The position numbers and the translations under genes are program-made. The notes below the pieces were generated by a model, which saw only the letters and a list, made by a program, of their open reading frames with translations, searched no databases and was not told the DNA's origin. DNA of 64,000 nucleotides. It comes from Veillonellales bacterium (GTDB lineage: Bacteria; Bacillota; Negativicutes; Veillonellales; Dialisteraceae). Numbering within the stretch: position 1 is the first letter of the stretch; each line of letters begins with the position of its first letter. The DNA is taken from the NCBI GenBank assembly GCA_944390485.1, contig CALXPQ010000001.1:124001-188000 (forward strand), read 5' to 3'. Shown in pieces: positions 7,981 through 17,046 of this stretch.

Positions 7981-8792
7981 CGGCGCGGCTCCTGACGGCC
8001 GTGGTGGGCATCGCCGCGGTCATCGCGCTGGTGACGGCCGGCGGCATCCCGCTCACGGCGGCGATTTTCATCGTGGCGGTCATCGCGTGGATGGAATACG
8101 CGCGGATGATGAAGAAATGGACCCACGTCTATACCGGTCCGGCGCTGACGGCGGTCTTCCTGATGATCGGCGCGGCGGCTTCGTCGTCCCTGCCGCTCTT
8201 TGCGGCGGCTGTGCTGTGCAGCTTTGTATTTCTGCTTTTCCTGATCCTGGTCATTCCGAGGGAGGATATGGGAGCGCTGTTTTCCACGGTGGTGGGAGCG
8301 CTTTATTTCGGCATCGGCTTCGGGTCCTTCCTGTATCTCCGCGGCGGAGACGATCTCCTGCCGGCGGGGGCGGCGTCGATCCACAGCGGGATTTTCCTGC
8401 TCTGGTTCGCGCTCATCGGGACCTGGTCGAGCGATACGTTCGCCTATATCGTGGGCAAAAATCTGGGACGGCACAAGATGGCGCCCCATATCAGCCCGAA
8501 CAAGACGATGGAAGGACTGGCCGGGGGCATCGTCGGCTGCGTGGCCATGTGTCTCGCCTATGCGTCGTATTTTGAATTTTCGCTGCTGCAGGCCTTTTTC
8601 CTGAGCGTCATGACCGCCGTCGCCGCGCCGATGGGCGATCTGTTCGAATCGTATGTGAAGCGCGTGTGCGGCATCAAGGATTCCGGCCATATCCTGCCGG
8701 GACACGGCGGCATGATGGACCGCTTCGACAGCCTTCTCTTCGTGGCGCCTCTCATGCTGGCCTGCCTCACGGCGATGAGGAGTTTCCTATGA
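7977..8792 (+). CDS. cdsA: Phosphatidate cytidylyltransferase (CDP-diglyceride synthase)
   Basis: 271 residues with about eight hydrophobic membrane segments. It makes CDP-diacylglycerol from phosphatidate and CTP, the branch point of phospholipid synthesis. The PROSITE-type signature is complete near the C-terminus: SYVKRVCGIKD, then GHILPGHGGMMDRFDS. A further conserved stretch DTFAYIVGKNLGRHKMAPHI lies in the middle. Start and stop overlap uppS and dxr as ATGA, so the three genes are translationally linked. Confidence 0.97.
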   Translation: MTARLLTAVVGIAAVIALVTAGGIPLTAAIFIVAVIAWMEYARMMKKWTHVYTGPALTAVFLMIGAAASSSLPLFAAAVLCSFVFLLFLILVIPREDMGALFSTVVGALYFGIGFGSFLYLRGGDDLLPAGAASIHSGIFLLWFALIGTWSSDTFAYIVGKNLGRHKMAPHISPNKTMEGLAGGIVGCVAMCLAYASYFEFSLLQAFFLSVMTAVAAPMGDLFESYVKRVCGIKDSGHILPGHGGMMDRFDSLLFVAPLMLACLTAMRSFL

Positions 8793-9952
8793 AAGAGATT
8801 GCAGTACTCGGCAGCACCGGCTCCATCGGGACGCAGACGCTCGATGTGATCCGCCTGCACAGAGACCGGTTTCACGCTTCGGTCCTCGCGGCCCGGAGCC
8901 ATGTGGACCAGCTGCTGGCACAGGCGGAAGAATTTCAGCCGCACTGCATCGCGGTGACCGATCCGGAGGCGGGGCGCGCCTTCCGGGCGGCGTATGCGGG
9001 GCCGGCAAAGGTGCTGACGGGAGAAAACGCGCTCCTCGAAGCGGTGAAGCGTACGGATGTGGATCTGGCCGTCGTCGCCGTGGTGGGCATCGCCGGACTG
9101 GAACCGACGCTGGAAGCCATCCGGCAGGGGAAAGAACTGGCGCTGGCCAATAAAGAGACGCTCGTCACGGGCGGCGCGCTCGTCACTGCGGCGGCCGACC
9201 GGGCAGGCTGCCTAATCCGTCCGGTGGACAGCGAGCACAGCGCCATCTTCCAGTGCCTGCTCGGTCAGGACCAGAAAGCGGTGCATCGGCTTATCCTGAC
9301 GGCTTCCGGCGGACCTTTCCGAGGGAAAACGCGGGGAGAACTGGCGCAGGTGACGCTGGCGGACTGCCTGAAGCATCCCACCTGGCATATGGGACAGAAA
9401 GTGACCATCGACTCGGCGACGATGTTCAACAAAGGACTGGAGATCATCGAGGCGCACTGGCTCTTCCGCGTGCCCTATGACCGGATCCGCGTGGTGGTGC
9501 AGCCCCAGAGCCTCATTCATTCCATGGTGGAATATGAGGACGGCTCTATCCTGGCGCAGATCGGAAATCCGGACATGCGCCTGCCCATCCAGTTTGCGCT
9601 CACCTATCCGGAGCGGCTGCCGTCTCCCTCTCATGAATTCGTGGACTGGAGCGCCATCTCGTCCATCCTCGTGAGCGAACCGGACGAAAAAGTCTTCCGG
9701 TCCCTGCGGATGGCGTATGAGGCCGGGCAGGCCGGCGGCGACGCGGCGGCGGCGTTCAATGCGGCCGATGAGGAAGCGGTGGCGGCGTTCGTGCAGGGAC
9801 GGCTGCCTTTCCTGGGCATCTACGATGTGGTGGAGCACGTGCTGGACGGCTGGCAGACGCGGCCGGTGGAGTCCGTCGACGCCGTGTGGGACGCGGACCG
9901 CCGCGCCCGGGAAGCGGCGCGGGCTTATATCCGGGGGCAGGGATCATGCTGA
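8789..9952 (+). CDS. dxr: 1-deoxy-D-xylulose 5-phosphate reductoisomerase
   Basis: 387 residues from ATG 8789, which overlaps the cdsA stop; GAGGAG stands just upstream. The enzyme converts DXP to MEP with NADPH in the non-mevalonate isoprenoid pathway. The N-terminal Rossmann motif is AVLGSTGSIGTQTLDV. The metal and substrate region shows PVDSEHSAIFQ, LTASGGPFRG and the flexible-loop motif HPTWHMGQKVTIDSATMFNK (20 residues or fewer quoted). With uppS upstream and ispG downstream, three isoprenoid genes share this unit. Confidence 0.98.
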   Translation: MKEIAVLGSTGSIGTQTLDVIRLHRDRFHASVLAARSHVDQLLAQAEEFQPHCIAVTDPEAGRAFRAAYAGPAKVLTGENALLEAVKRTDVDLAVVAVVGIAGLEPTLEAIRQGKELALANKETLVTGGALVTAAADRAGCLIRPVDSEHSAIFQCLLGQDQKAVHRLILTASGGPFRGKTRGELAQVTLADCLKHPTWHMGQKVTIDSATMFNKGLEIIEAHWLFRVPYDRIRVVVQPQSLIHSMVEYEDGSILAQIGNPDMRLPIQFALTYPERLPSPSHEFVDWSAISSILVSEPDEKVFRSLRMAYEAGQAGGDAAAAFNAADEEAVAAFVQGRLPFLGIYDVVEHVLDGWQTRPVESVDAVWDADRRAREAARAYIRGQGSC

Positions 9953-10968
9953 TGTCGATCCTTGCGCCGATCATCGTATTCGGCCTCATCGTACTCATCC
10001 ATGAAGGCGGTCATTTCATCACGGCCAAGCTCACCGGGATGAAAGTCGAGGAATTTGCCGTGGGTTTCGGCCCGAAGCTCTGGTCGCGGCGCCGGGGAGA
10101 AACCGTCTACTCTCTCCGGCTTTTTCCGCTGGGCGGATTCAACAAGATCATGGGGATGGCGCCGGGCGAATCGACGGATCCGCGGGCGTTCACAGAGCGG
10201 CCGGTCTGGCAGCGCCTGCTGGTGATTTCCGCGGGATCGCTCATGAATATCTTCTCCGCATTCCTGATTTTCACAGGCATCTTTCTGGCCGTGGGCGTCC
10301 AGTCGTTTCCCAATACGCCGATCATCGGCACGGTGATGCCGGATTCTCCGGCCGCTTCCGCCGGGCTCCGGCCGGGCGACCGCATCACGGCGGTGGACGG
10401 CGCGCCGGTCCGGCAGTGGACCGACCTTTCCGCGCAGCTCAGCCGGAAGGGGAACCGGGTGGTCTCCCTATCCCTGGAGCGGGACGGGACGGCCCGGACC
10501 ATGTCCGTGATCCCTGAGGACATGGGAGAAGGCCGCGCTATGGTAGGCGTCACGCCGGCGCTGGAAAGCCGCCCGGTGGGACTGGGCGAAGCGCTGGCGC
10601 TGGGGGCCGACCGCTGCGTCTTCGTGCTTAAGGCAGTCTTCTACGGCCTCGGCGCGCTCGTGACAGGCGAGTCGGCGGATGTGGCGGGCCCCATCGGGGT
10701 CGCGCGCATGGCGGGCGCCGTGGCGGAAGTGGGCGCCATGCAGTTCTTCCTGTTCATCGCCATCCTCAGCCTGAATCTGGGCATCCTGAACCTGTTCCCC
10801 ATCCCTCTGCTGGACGGGGGGCTGTTTTTCCTGACGGTGGGAGAGGCGCTGTGCCGGCGGAAACTGCCGGAGCGGGCGCTGTATTACATCCAGACCGTGG
10901 GCATCACCATCCTGGTGGGGCTGTTCCTTTTTGCAACATTCAACGATTTGTCCGCGCTGGCCCGGTGA
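9946..10968 (+). CDS. rseP: RIP-type zinc metalloprotease RseP (site-2 protease family)
   Basis: 340 residues from ATG 9946, overlapping the dxr end; ATG 9952 is an alternative two codons later. It is an intramembrane protease that cleaves membrane-bound anti-sigma factors and remnant signal peptides. HEGGH at residues 19-23 in the first membrane segment is the zinc site, completed by the C-terminal NLFPIPLLDGG, whose Asp is the third ligand. A single PDZ domain spans about residues 115-190 (VMPDSPAASAGLRPGDRI). The first cytoplasmic loop has GFGPKLWSRRRGETVYSL. This placement between dxr and ispG is common in Bacillota and diderm bacteria. Confidence 0.95.
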   Translation: MLMSILAPIIVFGLIVLIHEGGHFITAKLTGMKVEEFAVGFGPKLWSRRRGETVYSLRLFPLGGFNKIMGMAPGESTDPRAFTERPVWQRLLVISAGSLMNIFSAFLIFTGIFLAVGVQSFPNTPIIGTVMPDSPAASAGLRPGDRITAVDGAPVRQWTDLSAQLSRKGNRVVSLSLERDGTARTMSVIPEDMGEGRAMVGVTPALESRPVGLGEALALGADRCVFVLKAVFYGLGALVTGESADVAGPIGVARMAGAVAEVGAMQFFLFIAILSLNLGILNLFPIPLLDGGLFFLTVGEALCRRKLPERALYYIQTVGITILVGLFLFATFNDLSALAR

Positions 10969-10993
10969 GGCAGGCCCGGCAGAGGAGAATACC

Positions 10994-12061
10994 ATGAATC
11001 ACACAAGACAGGTCAATGTGGGCGGCGTGCTCATCGGCGGCGGCGCTCCGATCGCCATCCAGTCCATGAGCACATACAGCCCGACCGATACGGCGCGGGC
11101 CGCGGTGCAGATCAACGCGCTGGGCGCGGCCGGCGCGGACATCGTGCGAGTGGCGGTCCCGGATAAGAAAGCGGCGGAAGCGCTGCGGGATCTGCGGCAG
11201 ATGACGGACGTCCCGCTCGTGGCGGACATCCACTTCGATTATCGGCTGGCGCTGACGGCGATGGAGGCGGGGGTCGACGGGCTCCGCATCAATCCGGGCA
11301 ACATCGGGAAACGGGAAAACGTGGTCAAAGTCGTGGACATGGCGCGGAAGGTGGGCATCCCCATCCGCATCGGCATCAATGCGGGCTCGCTCCCGCAGGA
11401 CATCCTGGACGAATACGGCGGCCATCCTACGGCGGAGGGCATGGTGGAAGGCGCCATGCGCCACGTGCGGATCCTGGAAGAGGAACATTTTGAAGACATC
11501 GTCATTTCCGTCAAATCGTCGGATGTGCCCATGATGGTGAAAGCGAACCGCCTGCTCGCGGAACAGGTGGACTATCCGCTCCATCTGGGCGTGACGGAAG
11601 CGGGGACGGAGTACCGCGGGACGGTCAAGTCGGCCATCGGCATCGGGGCGCTCCTCCTGGACGGCATCGGAGACACGATCCGCGTGTCGCTCACGGATGA
11701 TCCCCGGAAGGAAGTCCGGGCGGCGAAAGAGATCCTGTCGTCGCTGGGCATCCAGCAGTACGGTCCGGTGCTGATTTCCTGCCCCACCTGCGGGCGGACG
11801 CAGGTCGATCTGATCCACATCGCACAGACGGTGGAGGAGAAGCTGAAAGCTTTCAAGTCGCCGCTCCGCATCGCGGTCATGGGCTGCGCGGTGAACGGGC
11901 CGGGCGAAGCGCGGGAAGCGGATTTCGGCATCGCCTGCGGAAAGGGCAGCGGCCTCATCTTCAGCCGGGGCGAGGTGCTGCGGAGCGTGCCCGAAGCGGA
12001 GCTGATCGACGCGCTGCTGGATGAGATCCGGAAATATGAGGAGGAACATCAGGACCGGTGA
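10994..12061 (+). CDS. ispG: 4-hydroxy-3-methylbut-2-enyl diphosphate synthase (flavodoxin/ferredoxin)
   Basis: 355 residues; ATG 10994 has AGAGGAGA at 10981-10988. IspG reductively opens MEcPP to HMBPP, the penultimate MEP-pathway step, using a 4Fe-4S cluster. The TIM-barrel domain begins VNVGGVLIGGGAPIAIQSMS and contains VADIHFDYRLAL and RINPGNIG. The C-terminal cluster domain supplies Cys ligands in SCPTCGRTQ and GCAVNGPGEA with the conserved Glu of that stretch. It is of the short bacterial form, without the plant-type insert. Confidence 0.97.
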   Translation: MNHTRQVNVGGVLIGGGAPIAIQSMSTYSPTDTARAAVQINALGAAGADIVRVAVPDKKAAEALRDLRQMTDVPLVADIHFDYRLALTAMEAGVDGLRINPGNIGKRENVVKVVDMARKVGIPIRIGINAGSLPQDILDEYGGHPTAEGMVEGAMRHVRILEEEHFEDIVISVKSSDVPMMVKANRLLAEQVDYPLHLGVTEAGTEYRGTVKSAIGIGALLLDGIGDTIRVSLTDDPRKEVRAAKEILSSLGIQQYGPVLISCPTCGRTQVDLIHIAQTVEEKLKAFKSPLRIAVMGCAVNGPGEAREADFGIACGKGSGLIFSRGEVLRSVPEAELIDALLDEIRKYEEEHQDR

Positions 12062-12085
12062 CGGTAGAGGCCCGGAGATTGTCTG

Positions 12086-12114
12086 TTTCCAGAACCGGGC
12101 AAAGGATTTATAAT
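12086..12114 (+). promoter_or_regulatory. Promoter of proS
   Basis: A perfect TATAAT at 12109-12114 with TTTCCA (12086-12091) 17 bases upstream. It lies in the 119-base gap between ispG and proS. Confidence 0.55.
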
Positions 12115-12146
12115 AAAAGGAAATTCCGTTTCATTTCAGATACAGG

Positions 12147-12161
12147 GGCCCCGCAGGGGCC
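12147..12161 (+). promoter_or_regulatory. GC hairpin next to the proS ribosome binding site
   Basis: GGCCCC-GCA-GGGGCC is a perfect 6-pair stem ending five bases before the AGGAGG at 12167-12172. It has no T run and so is not a terminator. It could protect the 5' end or limit initiation at the TTG start. Confidence 0.35.
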
Positions 12162-12180
12162 GGCATAGGAGGAGATTTCG

Positions 12181-13905
12181 TTGTTAGCATCCAGATTATA
12201 CAGTCCGACGCTGAGAGAGATTCCCGCGGAAGCCGTGGTCATCAGCCACAAGTACATGCTGAAAGCGGGGATGATCCGCAAAATCGTGGGCGGCATTTAT
12301 GTGTACCTGCCGCTCGCTTGGAGGACGCTCCAGAAGATCGAAGCCATCATCCGCGAGGAGATCAATAAGACCGGCGCGCAGGAAATCCAGATGCCGATCA
12401 TCCACCCGGCGGAAATCTGGCAGCAGACCGGACGCTGGGCGGTCTACGGCGATGAAATGTTCCGCCTGCAGGACCGCCACGGCCGGCAGTACTGCCTGGC
12501 GCCGACCCATGAGGAAATGATCACCACGCTGGTGCACATGGATACCAGCTCGTACAAGCAGCTGCCGGTGAGCCTGTATCAGATCCAGAATAAATACCGC
12601 GATGAGCTGCGTCCCCGCTTCGGTCTGATGCGCGGCCGCGAATTCATCATGAAGGACGGCTATACCTTCGATAAAGACTGGGAAGGCCTCGACCATCAGT
12701 ATCAGCTCATGTACGACGCCTATACCCGCATCTTCACCCGCTGCGGTCTCCATTTTCGCCCGGTGCTGGCGGATTCCGGCGCGATCGGCGGCAGCACGAC
12801 TCACGAATTCGAAGCGCTGGCGGATTCCGGCGAGGCGGATGTGGCGTACTGCAGCCACTGCAGCTTCGCGGCCAATACGGAAGCCGTCGTTCCGAATACC
12901 CTGCCGTGCAGCATCCATAATGAGAAAGAAAAAGAACTGGTGGCAACGCCGGGCCAGCACACGATCGAAATGGTGTGCGAATATCTCCACGCGCCGGTCG
13001 CACAGTCCGTGAAGGCCGTAGTCTACAAACTGGATGACACCGTAGTGCTGGCCATGGTGCGCGGCGACCATGAAGTGAACGAAGTGCGCCTCCAGAATCT
13101 GTACGGCGCGGCCACCGTGGGCATGGCGTCCGACGAAGATCTGGCGCGCTGCGGCCTCACGGCCGGCTATATCAGCCCGATCGGCCTGAAGCGGACCAAA
13201 GATTTCGACATTGTCGTCGACGCGTCGGTCATGGAAATGCAGGATGCCTGCTGCGGCGGCAACCAGAAGGACATGCACTACATCCATGTGAATCCGGCCC
13301 GGGACTTCGGCGACGTGCGCGTGGAGACGATCCGCATGATCACGGCGGACGACGTCTGCCCGGAATGCGGCGCGCCCATCGTCATCAAGAAGGGTATCGA
13401 AGTGGGGCAGGTCTTTAAGCTGGGAACGAAATACAGTGAAGCGCTGGGCTGCACCTATCTCGACCAGAACGGGAAATCTCAGCCGATGGTCATGGGGTGC
13501 TACGGCATCGGTGTGTCCCGCACCATGGCGGCGGCCATCGAACAGAGCCACGACGACGACGGCATCATCTGGCCGGCGGCCATCGCGCCGTATGAAGCGG
13601 TCATCGTGCCGGCCAATAATAAAGATGAGGCGGTCATGGCGGCGGCGCGCTCGCTCTATGATTCCTTCGAGGAAAAGAGCGACGAAGTGGTGCTGGACGA
13701 CCGGAACGAACGGGCGGGCATCAAGTTCAAGGATGCCGACCTCATCGGCTATCCGGTGCGCGTGACCATCGGGAAGAAGTGGCAGGAATCCGGCAATGTG
13801 GAGATCCGCATCCGCCGCACCGGCGAAACGATTGAAGTGCCGCTGGGCGAATGCAAAGACAAAGTGATGGAGATCCTTGCGGATCTGCACGCAAAGAATC
13901 TGTAA
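12181..13905 (+). CDS. proS: Prolyl-tRNA synthetase (bacterial type, with editing insert)
   Basis: 574 residues from a TTG start at 12181 with AGGAGGAG upstream; the protein opens LASRLYSPTLREIPAEAV like other bacterial ProRS. It charges tRNA-Pro. Class II motifs are visible: motif 2 YRDELRPRFGLMRGREFIMKD (first 20 residues quoted at most) and motif 3 GCYGIGVSRTMAAAIEQ. The insert between motifs 2 and 3 (about residues 220-400) corresponds to the YbaK-like editing domain that clears Ala-tRNA-Pro, as in E. coli (572 residues). The C-terminal anticodon domain has VRVTIGKKWQESG. It has its own promoter and no T-box leader. Confidence 0.97.
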   Translation: MLASRLYSPTLREIPAEAVVISHKYMLKAGMIRKIVGGIYVYLPLAWRTLQKIEAIIREEINKTGAQEIQMPIIHPAEIWQQTGRWAVYGDEMFRLQDRHGRQYCLAPTHEEMITTLVHMDTSSYKQLPVSLYQIQNKYRDELRPRFGLMRGREFIMKDGYTFDKDWEGLDHQYQLMYDAYTRIFTRCGLHFRPVLADSGAIGGSTTHEFEALADSGEADVAYCSHCSFAANTEAVVPNTLPCSIHNEKEKELVATPGQHTIEMVCEYLHAPVAQSVKAVVYKLDDTVVLAMVRGDHEVNEVRLQNLYGAATVGMASDEDLARCGLTAGYISPIGLKRTKDFDIVVDASVMEMQDACCGGNQKDMHYIHVNPARDFGDVRVETIRMITADDVCPECGAPIVIKKGIEVGQVFKLGTKYSEALGCTYLDQNGKSQPMVMGCYGIGVSRTMAAAIEQSHDDDGIIWPAAIAPYEAVIVPANNKDEAVMAAARSLYDSFEEKSDEVVLDDRNERAGIKFKDADLIGYPVRVTIGKKWQESGNVEIRIRRTGETIEVPLGECKDKVMEILADLHAKNL

Positions 13906-13938
13906 TCGCAGTTCTGCTTTCAGAAGGGAGGCTGTCCG

Positions 13939-14217
13939 ATGGACGAGCTGGATGCCGTGAGGGAAGAGATACGGAAGGTCGACAGGGATATGACAGCGCT
14001 TTTCGAGAAGCGCATGGCCCTGTCCCGGGAAGTGGCGCTCTGCAAGATGAAGAGCGGCGCGCCCATCTATGACGCCGCCCGGGAGGAAAAGAACATCCGC
14101 GAGCTGTCTGCGCTGCTGGAGGATGCGGCCGATGCGCCGTATTTCCGCCGCTGGTATCAGCTCCTGATGGATCTGTCCAAAGAAAAGCAGCGCGCGGAAA
14201 AGGAAATGCAGGCATGA
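13939..14217 (+). CDS. Chorismate mutase, AroQ class
   Basis: 92 residues, the size of a monofunctional AroQ chorismate mutase. It converts chorismate to prephenate for phenylalanine and tyrosine synthesis. The all-helical pattern fits: DELDAVREEIRKVDRDMTALFEKRMALSREVALCK, in which the Arg of the first helix and the Arg and Lys after it are the active-site basic residues (quoted across two helices, key residues R8, R28 and K37 by position). GAPIYDAAREEKNIREL matches the second helix start. A ribosome site GAAGGGAGG precedes it, and its stop overlaps recD2 as ATGA. Confidence 0.82.
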   Translation: MDELDAVREEIRKVDRDMTALFEKRMALSREVALCKMKSGAPIYDAAREEKNIRELSALLEDAADAPYFRRWYQLLMDLSKEKQRAEKEMQA

Positions 14218-16340
14218 CGGAAGAACTGCAGGGGAAAGTGGCGGCCGTCATTTTCCACAGTTCGGATGGCGTGTTCAGCGTATTTCGGCTGAAAGACAAA
14301 CAGAGCGGGACGGTTGTCACCGCGGCAGGGCAGGTCGGCGTGCCCGCTGTGGGACAGACGGTCGCGTTGCGGGGATGCTGGGTGAAGCATCCCCGTTTTG
14401 GCATGCAGTTCCGGGCGGACTCCATGGCGGAGGTGCGGCCCGAGCGGGCGGAGGACATCGAGCAGTATCTGGCCTCCGGAGAAATCGACGGTATCGGCCC
14501 GGCACTGGCCCGGCGCATCATCAACCGGTTCGGGAGCCGCACGCTGGAAGTGATGGACAGCCGGATCGACGCGCTTCTCGATGTGCCGGGCATCGGGGAG
14601 AAAACGCTGGCGCGCATCCGGGCCTCCTACCAGTCCGGAGCCGAGCTCCGGGATCTGGTGCTCCTCCTGCAGTCGGCCGGCGTGCCGTCCCGGTTTGCCG
14701 CCGCGCTGCAGAAGCTGTACGGCGACGGGCTGGAACAGGTGCTGAAGAAGGAGCCGTACCGCATGGTTCGGGAGGTCTCCGGCATGACGTTCCGCATGGC
14801 CGATCAGATCGCCATGGCGGAAGGCGTCAGCCCGCAGGATGAGTCGCGCATCCTGTGCGGGATCTTTCAGGTGCTGACCGATTTCTCCATGGAAGGGCAC
14901 TGCTGCGTGCCCGCGCCGGCGGTATGGCAGCAGGCGGCGGTCCTTCTCCGGCTGGACAGCGAAGTCGCGGCGGCCGCCGGAAGGGACGCGGTGGAAACGG
15001 GAGAGCTGCCGTCCCTCATCTGGCGGGACCGGCTTTTCCTGTATCTGCCGTCCCTGTATGAAGCGGAAACCGAGTCGTGCCACCGTGTGAAGCTGCTGCT
15101 CCGGGGCGCGTATCTGGGCAGCGCAAAGCTGGCCGTGCAGAAATTTGAACGGGAGCGCCGGATCGAACTGGCGGAAGAGCAGCGGGCGGCCGTAGATCAG
15201 GCCATGGAGTCGGGACTCCTCATCATTACCGGCGGGCCGGGCACCGGGAAGACGACGCTGATCCAGGCCATCATGACGGCGGCGGAGCAGCACGGGAAAA
15301 AGGTGCGGCTCATGGCGCCGACGGGCCGTGCGGCCAAGCGGATGTCGATCGCCTGCGGTCGCAGCGCCGATACGATCCACAAGGCGCTGGAAGCGGAACG
15401 CCGCGGGGACAAGACATTCTTCGGGCGCAATGAATCGGAGCCGCTGAAAGAAGATCTGATCATCGTAGACGAGGCGTCCATGATGGATATGCTCCTGTTT
15501 TACCGGCTGCTGTGCGCGCTGAAAGAGGGCGCGCGCCTCATCCTGGTGGGGGATATCGATCAGCTCCCGCCGGTAGGACCGGGGGCGCCGCTGAAGGACC
15601 TCATCGCATGGGGCGACGTGCCGGTCGTGCGCCTGCACCGGATCTTCCGGCAGAAAGACGGGAGCGGCATCATCGAAAATGCCGCGCGGATCCGGGAGGG
15701 GCAGATGCCGCAGCCGGATCTGTCCGGGGAATTCCAGATCTGTTTCGTGGACAGCGACGAAGAGGCGTTCCGGCTGGTGATGCAGCTGTGCCGGGCGGCG
15801 CATTACGAAGAGGATGAGCAGAAGTGGGACATGCAGGTGCTGTCTCCCATGTACCGGGGGACGGCCGGCGTGGATCATCTGAACCGGGCGATCCAGTCCT
15901 ACGTGCAGAGCGGCGGCGAACCGGCATCCGGCTTCCATCGCGGCGACAAGGTCATGCAGGTCCGCAACAATTATGAGAAGGGCGTCTACAATGGAGATAT
16001 CGGCATCGTCTGGGCGGTGACGGAGCAGAAGGTCTTCGTCCATTTCCCGGAGAAGGAAACGGTCTATGAAGGGGAGGAAAAGCGGGAGCTCCAGCTGGCC
16101 TACGCCGTGACGGTGCACAAGAGCCAGGGCAGCGAATACGATCAGGTCATCCTCGTCCTGCTCCCGTCGCAGCGGATGATGCTGCAGCGGAACCTGCTGT
16201 ATACGGGCGTGACGCGGGCGAGCCGGAAGACAGTCCTCATCACGACGGGTGAGGCGCTGACCGCCGCCGTGCGGAATCACAGGACCGCGGGGCGGTGCAG
16301 CCTGTTCCTGCCGCTTCTGGCCGGGGAGGCCGTGCCGTGA
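14214..16340 (+). CDS. recD2: ATP-dependent helicase RecD2
   Basis: 708 residues. RecD2 is a 5'-3' superfamily 1B helicase that acts without RecBC in DNA repair. The N-terminal third holds an OB-like segment and helix-hairpin-helix repeats (GIGPALARRIINRFGS, DVPGIGEKTLARI). The helicase core starts near residue 325 with Walker A GGPGTGKTTLI, then Walker B IIVDEASMMD, the Q-like GDIDQLPPVGPG and motif VI VTRASRK. The C-terminal SH3-like insert is present (KVMQVRNNYEKGVYNGDIG). It is slightly shorter than the B. subtilis protein. It overlaps both neighbours, aroQ and comF. Confidence 0.95.
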   Translation: MTEELQGKVAAVIFHSSDGVFSVFRLKDKQSGTVVTAAGQVGVPAVGQTVALRGCWVKHPRFGMQFRADSMAEVRPERAEDIEQYLASGEIDGIGPALARRIINRFGSRTLEVMDSRIDALLDVPGIGEKTLARIRASYQSGAELRDLVLLLQSAGVPSRFAAALQKLYGDGLEQVLKKEPYRMVREVSGMTFRMADQIAMAEGVSPQDESRILCGIFQVLTDFSMEGHCCVPAPAVWQQAAVLLRLDSEVAAAAGRDAVETGELPSLIWRDRLFLYLPSLYEAETESCHRVKLLLRGAYLGSAKLAVQKFERERRIELAEEQRAAVDQAMESGLLIITGGPGTGKTTLIQAIMTAAEQHGKKVRLMAPTGRAAKRMSIACGRSADTIHKALEAERRGDKTFFGRNESEPLKEDLIIVDEASMMDMLLFYRLLCALKEGARLILVGDIDQLPPVGPGAPLKDLIAWGDVPVVRLHRIFRQKDGSGIIENAARIREGQMPQPDLSGEFQICFVDSDEEAFRLVMQLCRAAHYEEDEQKWDMQVLSPMYRGTAGVDHLNRAIQSYVQSGGEPASGFHRGDKVMQVRNNYEKGVYNGDIGIVWAVTEQKVFVHFPEKETVYEGEEKRELQLAYAVTVHKSQGSEYDQVILVLLPSQRMMLQRNLLYTGVTRASRKTVLITTGEALTAAVRNHRTAGRCSLFLPLLAGEAVP

Positions 16341-16987
16341 AGTGGGGACAGGCGCTGTTGGATCTTCTGTTCCCCTGCTGCTGTCCGGGCTGCGGAAAGG
16401 TGACCGGGGCAGAACGGCCCTGGTGCGAAGACTGCCTTCGGACCTTCTGGGATCCCCGGCTCCTCAGCCGGTCGCACAGCCGGGAGCTGGAAGGGTGCTA
16501 TGCCTGCTGCCGGTATGCAGGGGCTCTGCGGTCGTGCATCATCCAGCTGAAATATAACGGCAGAAAGAACCGGGGGCGCGTCTTTCCCATGCTGCTCGCC
16601 CGTTTCCCCTGGTGGGACCGGCTGGCGTCATATGACCTGGCCGTGCCGATTCCGCTGTCCGCGGCGAGAAAGGAAAGCCGCGGCTACAACCAGTGCGACC
16701 TGATATTTCAGCCGTACATGGAATCGATCGGGAAATTCTACGACCCGGACTTTCTCGTGCGGCTCCGGGACACGAAGACACAGTCGGAATTGGACCGGGA
16801 AGCGCGCCTTCGGAATGTGAAGGGGGCCTTCCATATCAACCGGGGACGGTCGGTGAAAGGGCGGCGGATCCTGCTGCTGGACGACGTCTACACGACGGGG
16901 GCGACCATGCGGGAAGCCGCGCAGGAACTGCGGCGCGCCGGGGCCGCTTCTGTGATGGGGCTCGCTGTAGCGAGCGGCGCCATATAA
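16337..16987 (+). CDS. comF: ComF family phosphoribosyltransferase-like protein
   Basis: 216 residues from GTG 16337, which overlaps the recD2 stop; GGGGAGG at 16323-16329 supports it. The N-terminal zinc ribbon has CCCPGCGK and CEDC. The C-terminal phosphoribosyltransferase domain carries RGYNQCDLI and the PRPP loop ILLLDDVYTTGATM. ComF proteins are cytosolic and needed for uptake or processing of transforming DNA in competent bacteria, probably beside a PriA-like or PrimA helicase. The coupling to RecD2 fits a DNA metabolism role. A bidirectional terminator follows at once. Confidence 0.9.
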   Translation: MKWGQALLDLLFPCCCPGCGKVTGAERPWCEDCLRTFWDPRLLSRSHSRELEGCYACCRYAGALRSCIIQLKYNGRKNRGRVFPMLLARFPWWDRLASYDLAVPIPLSAARKESRGYNQCDLIFQPYMESIGKFYDPDFLVRLRDTKTQSELDREARLRNVKGAFHINRGRSVKGRRILLLDDVYTTGATMREAAQELRRAGAASVMGLAVASGAI

Positions 16988-17034
16988 AAAAGCCTGATGA
17001 AAATTTGGAGAGTCAAATTTTCATCAGGCTTTTT
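16986..17034. terminator. Bidirectional intrinsic terminator between comF and the HD-GYP gene
   Basis: A perfect stem of about 21 pairs: A5-GCCTGATG-AAAATTTG and its complement, loop GAGAGT, with T runs on both strands. Confidence 0.95.
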
Positions 17035-17046
17035 GTATGAAAATGT

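Noticed and set aside
12196..13890. 564-codon open frame on the minus strand inside proS
   Set aside because: His/Asp/Arg-rich composition and no ribosome site; the + strand holds complete ProRS motifs.
14157..16280. 707-codon open frame on the minus strand opposite recD2
   Set aside because: Shadow of recD2; the protein has no recognisable domain and biased His/Arg composition.
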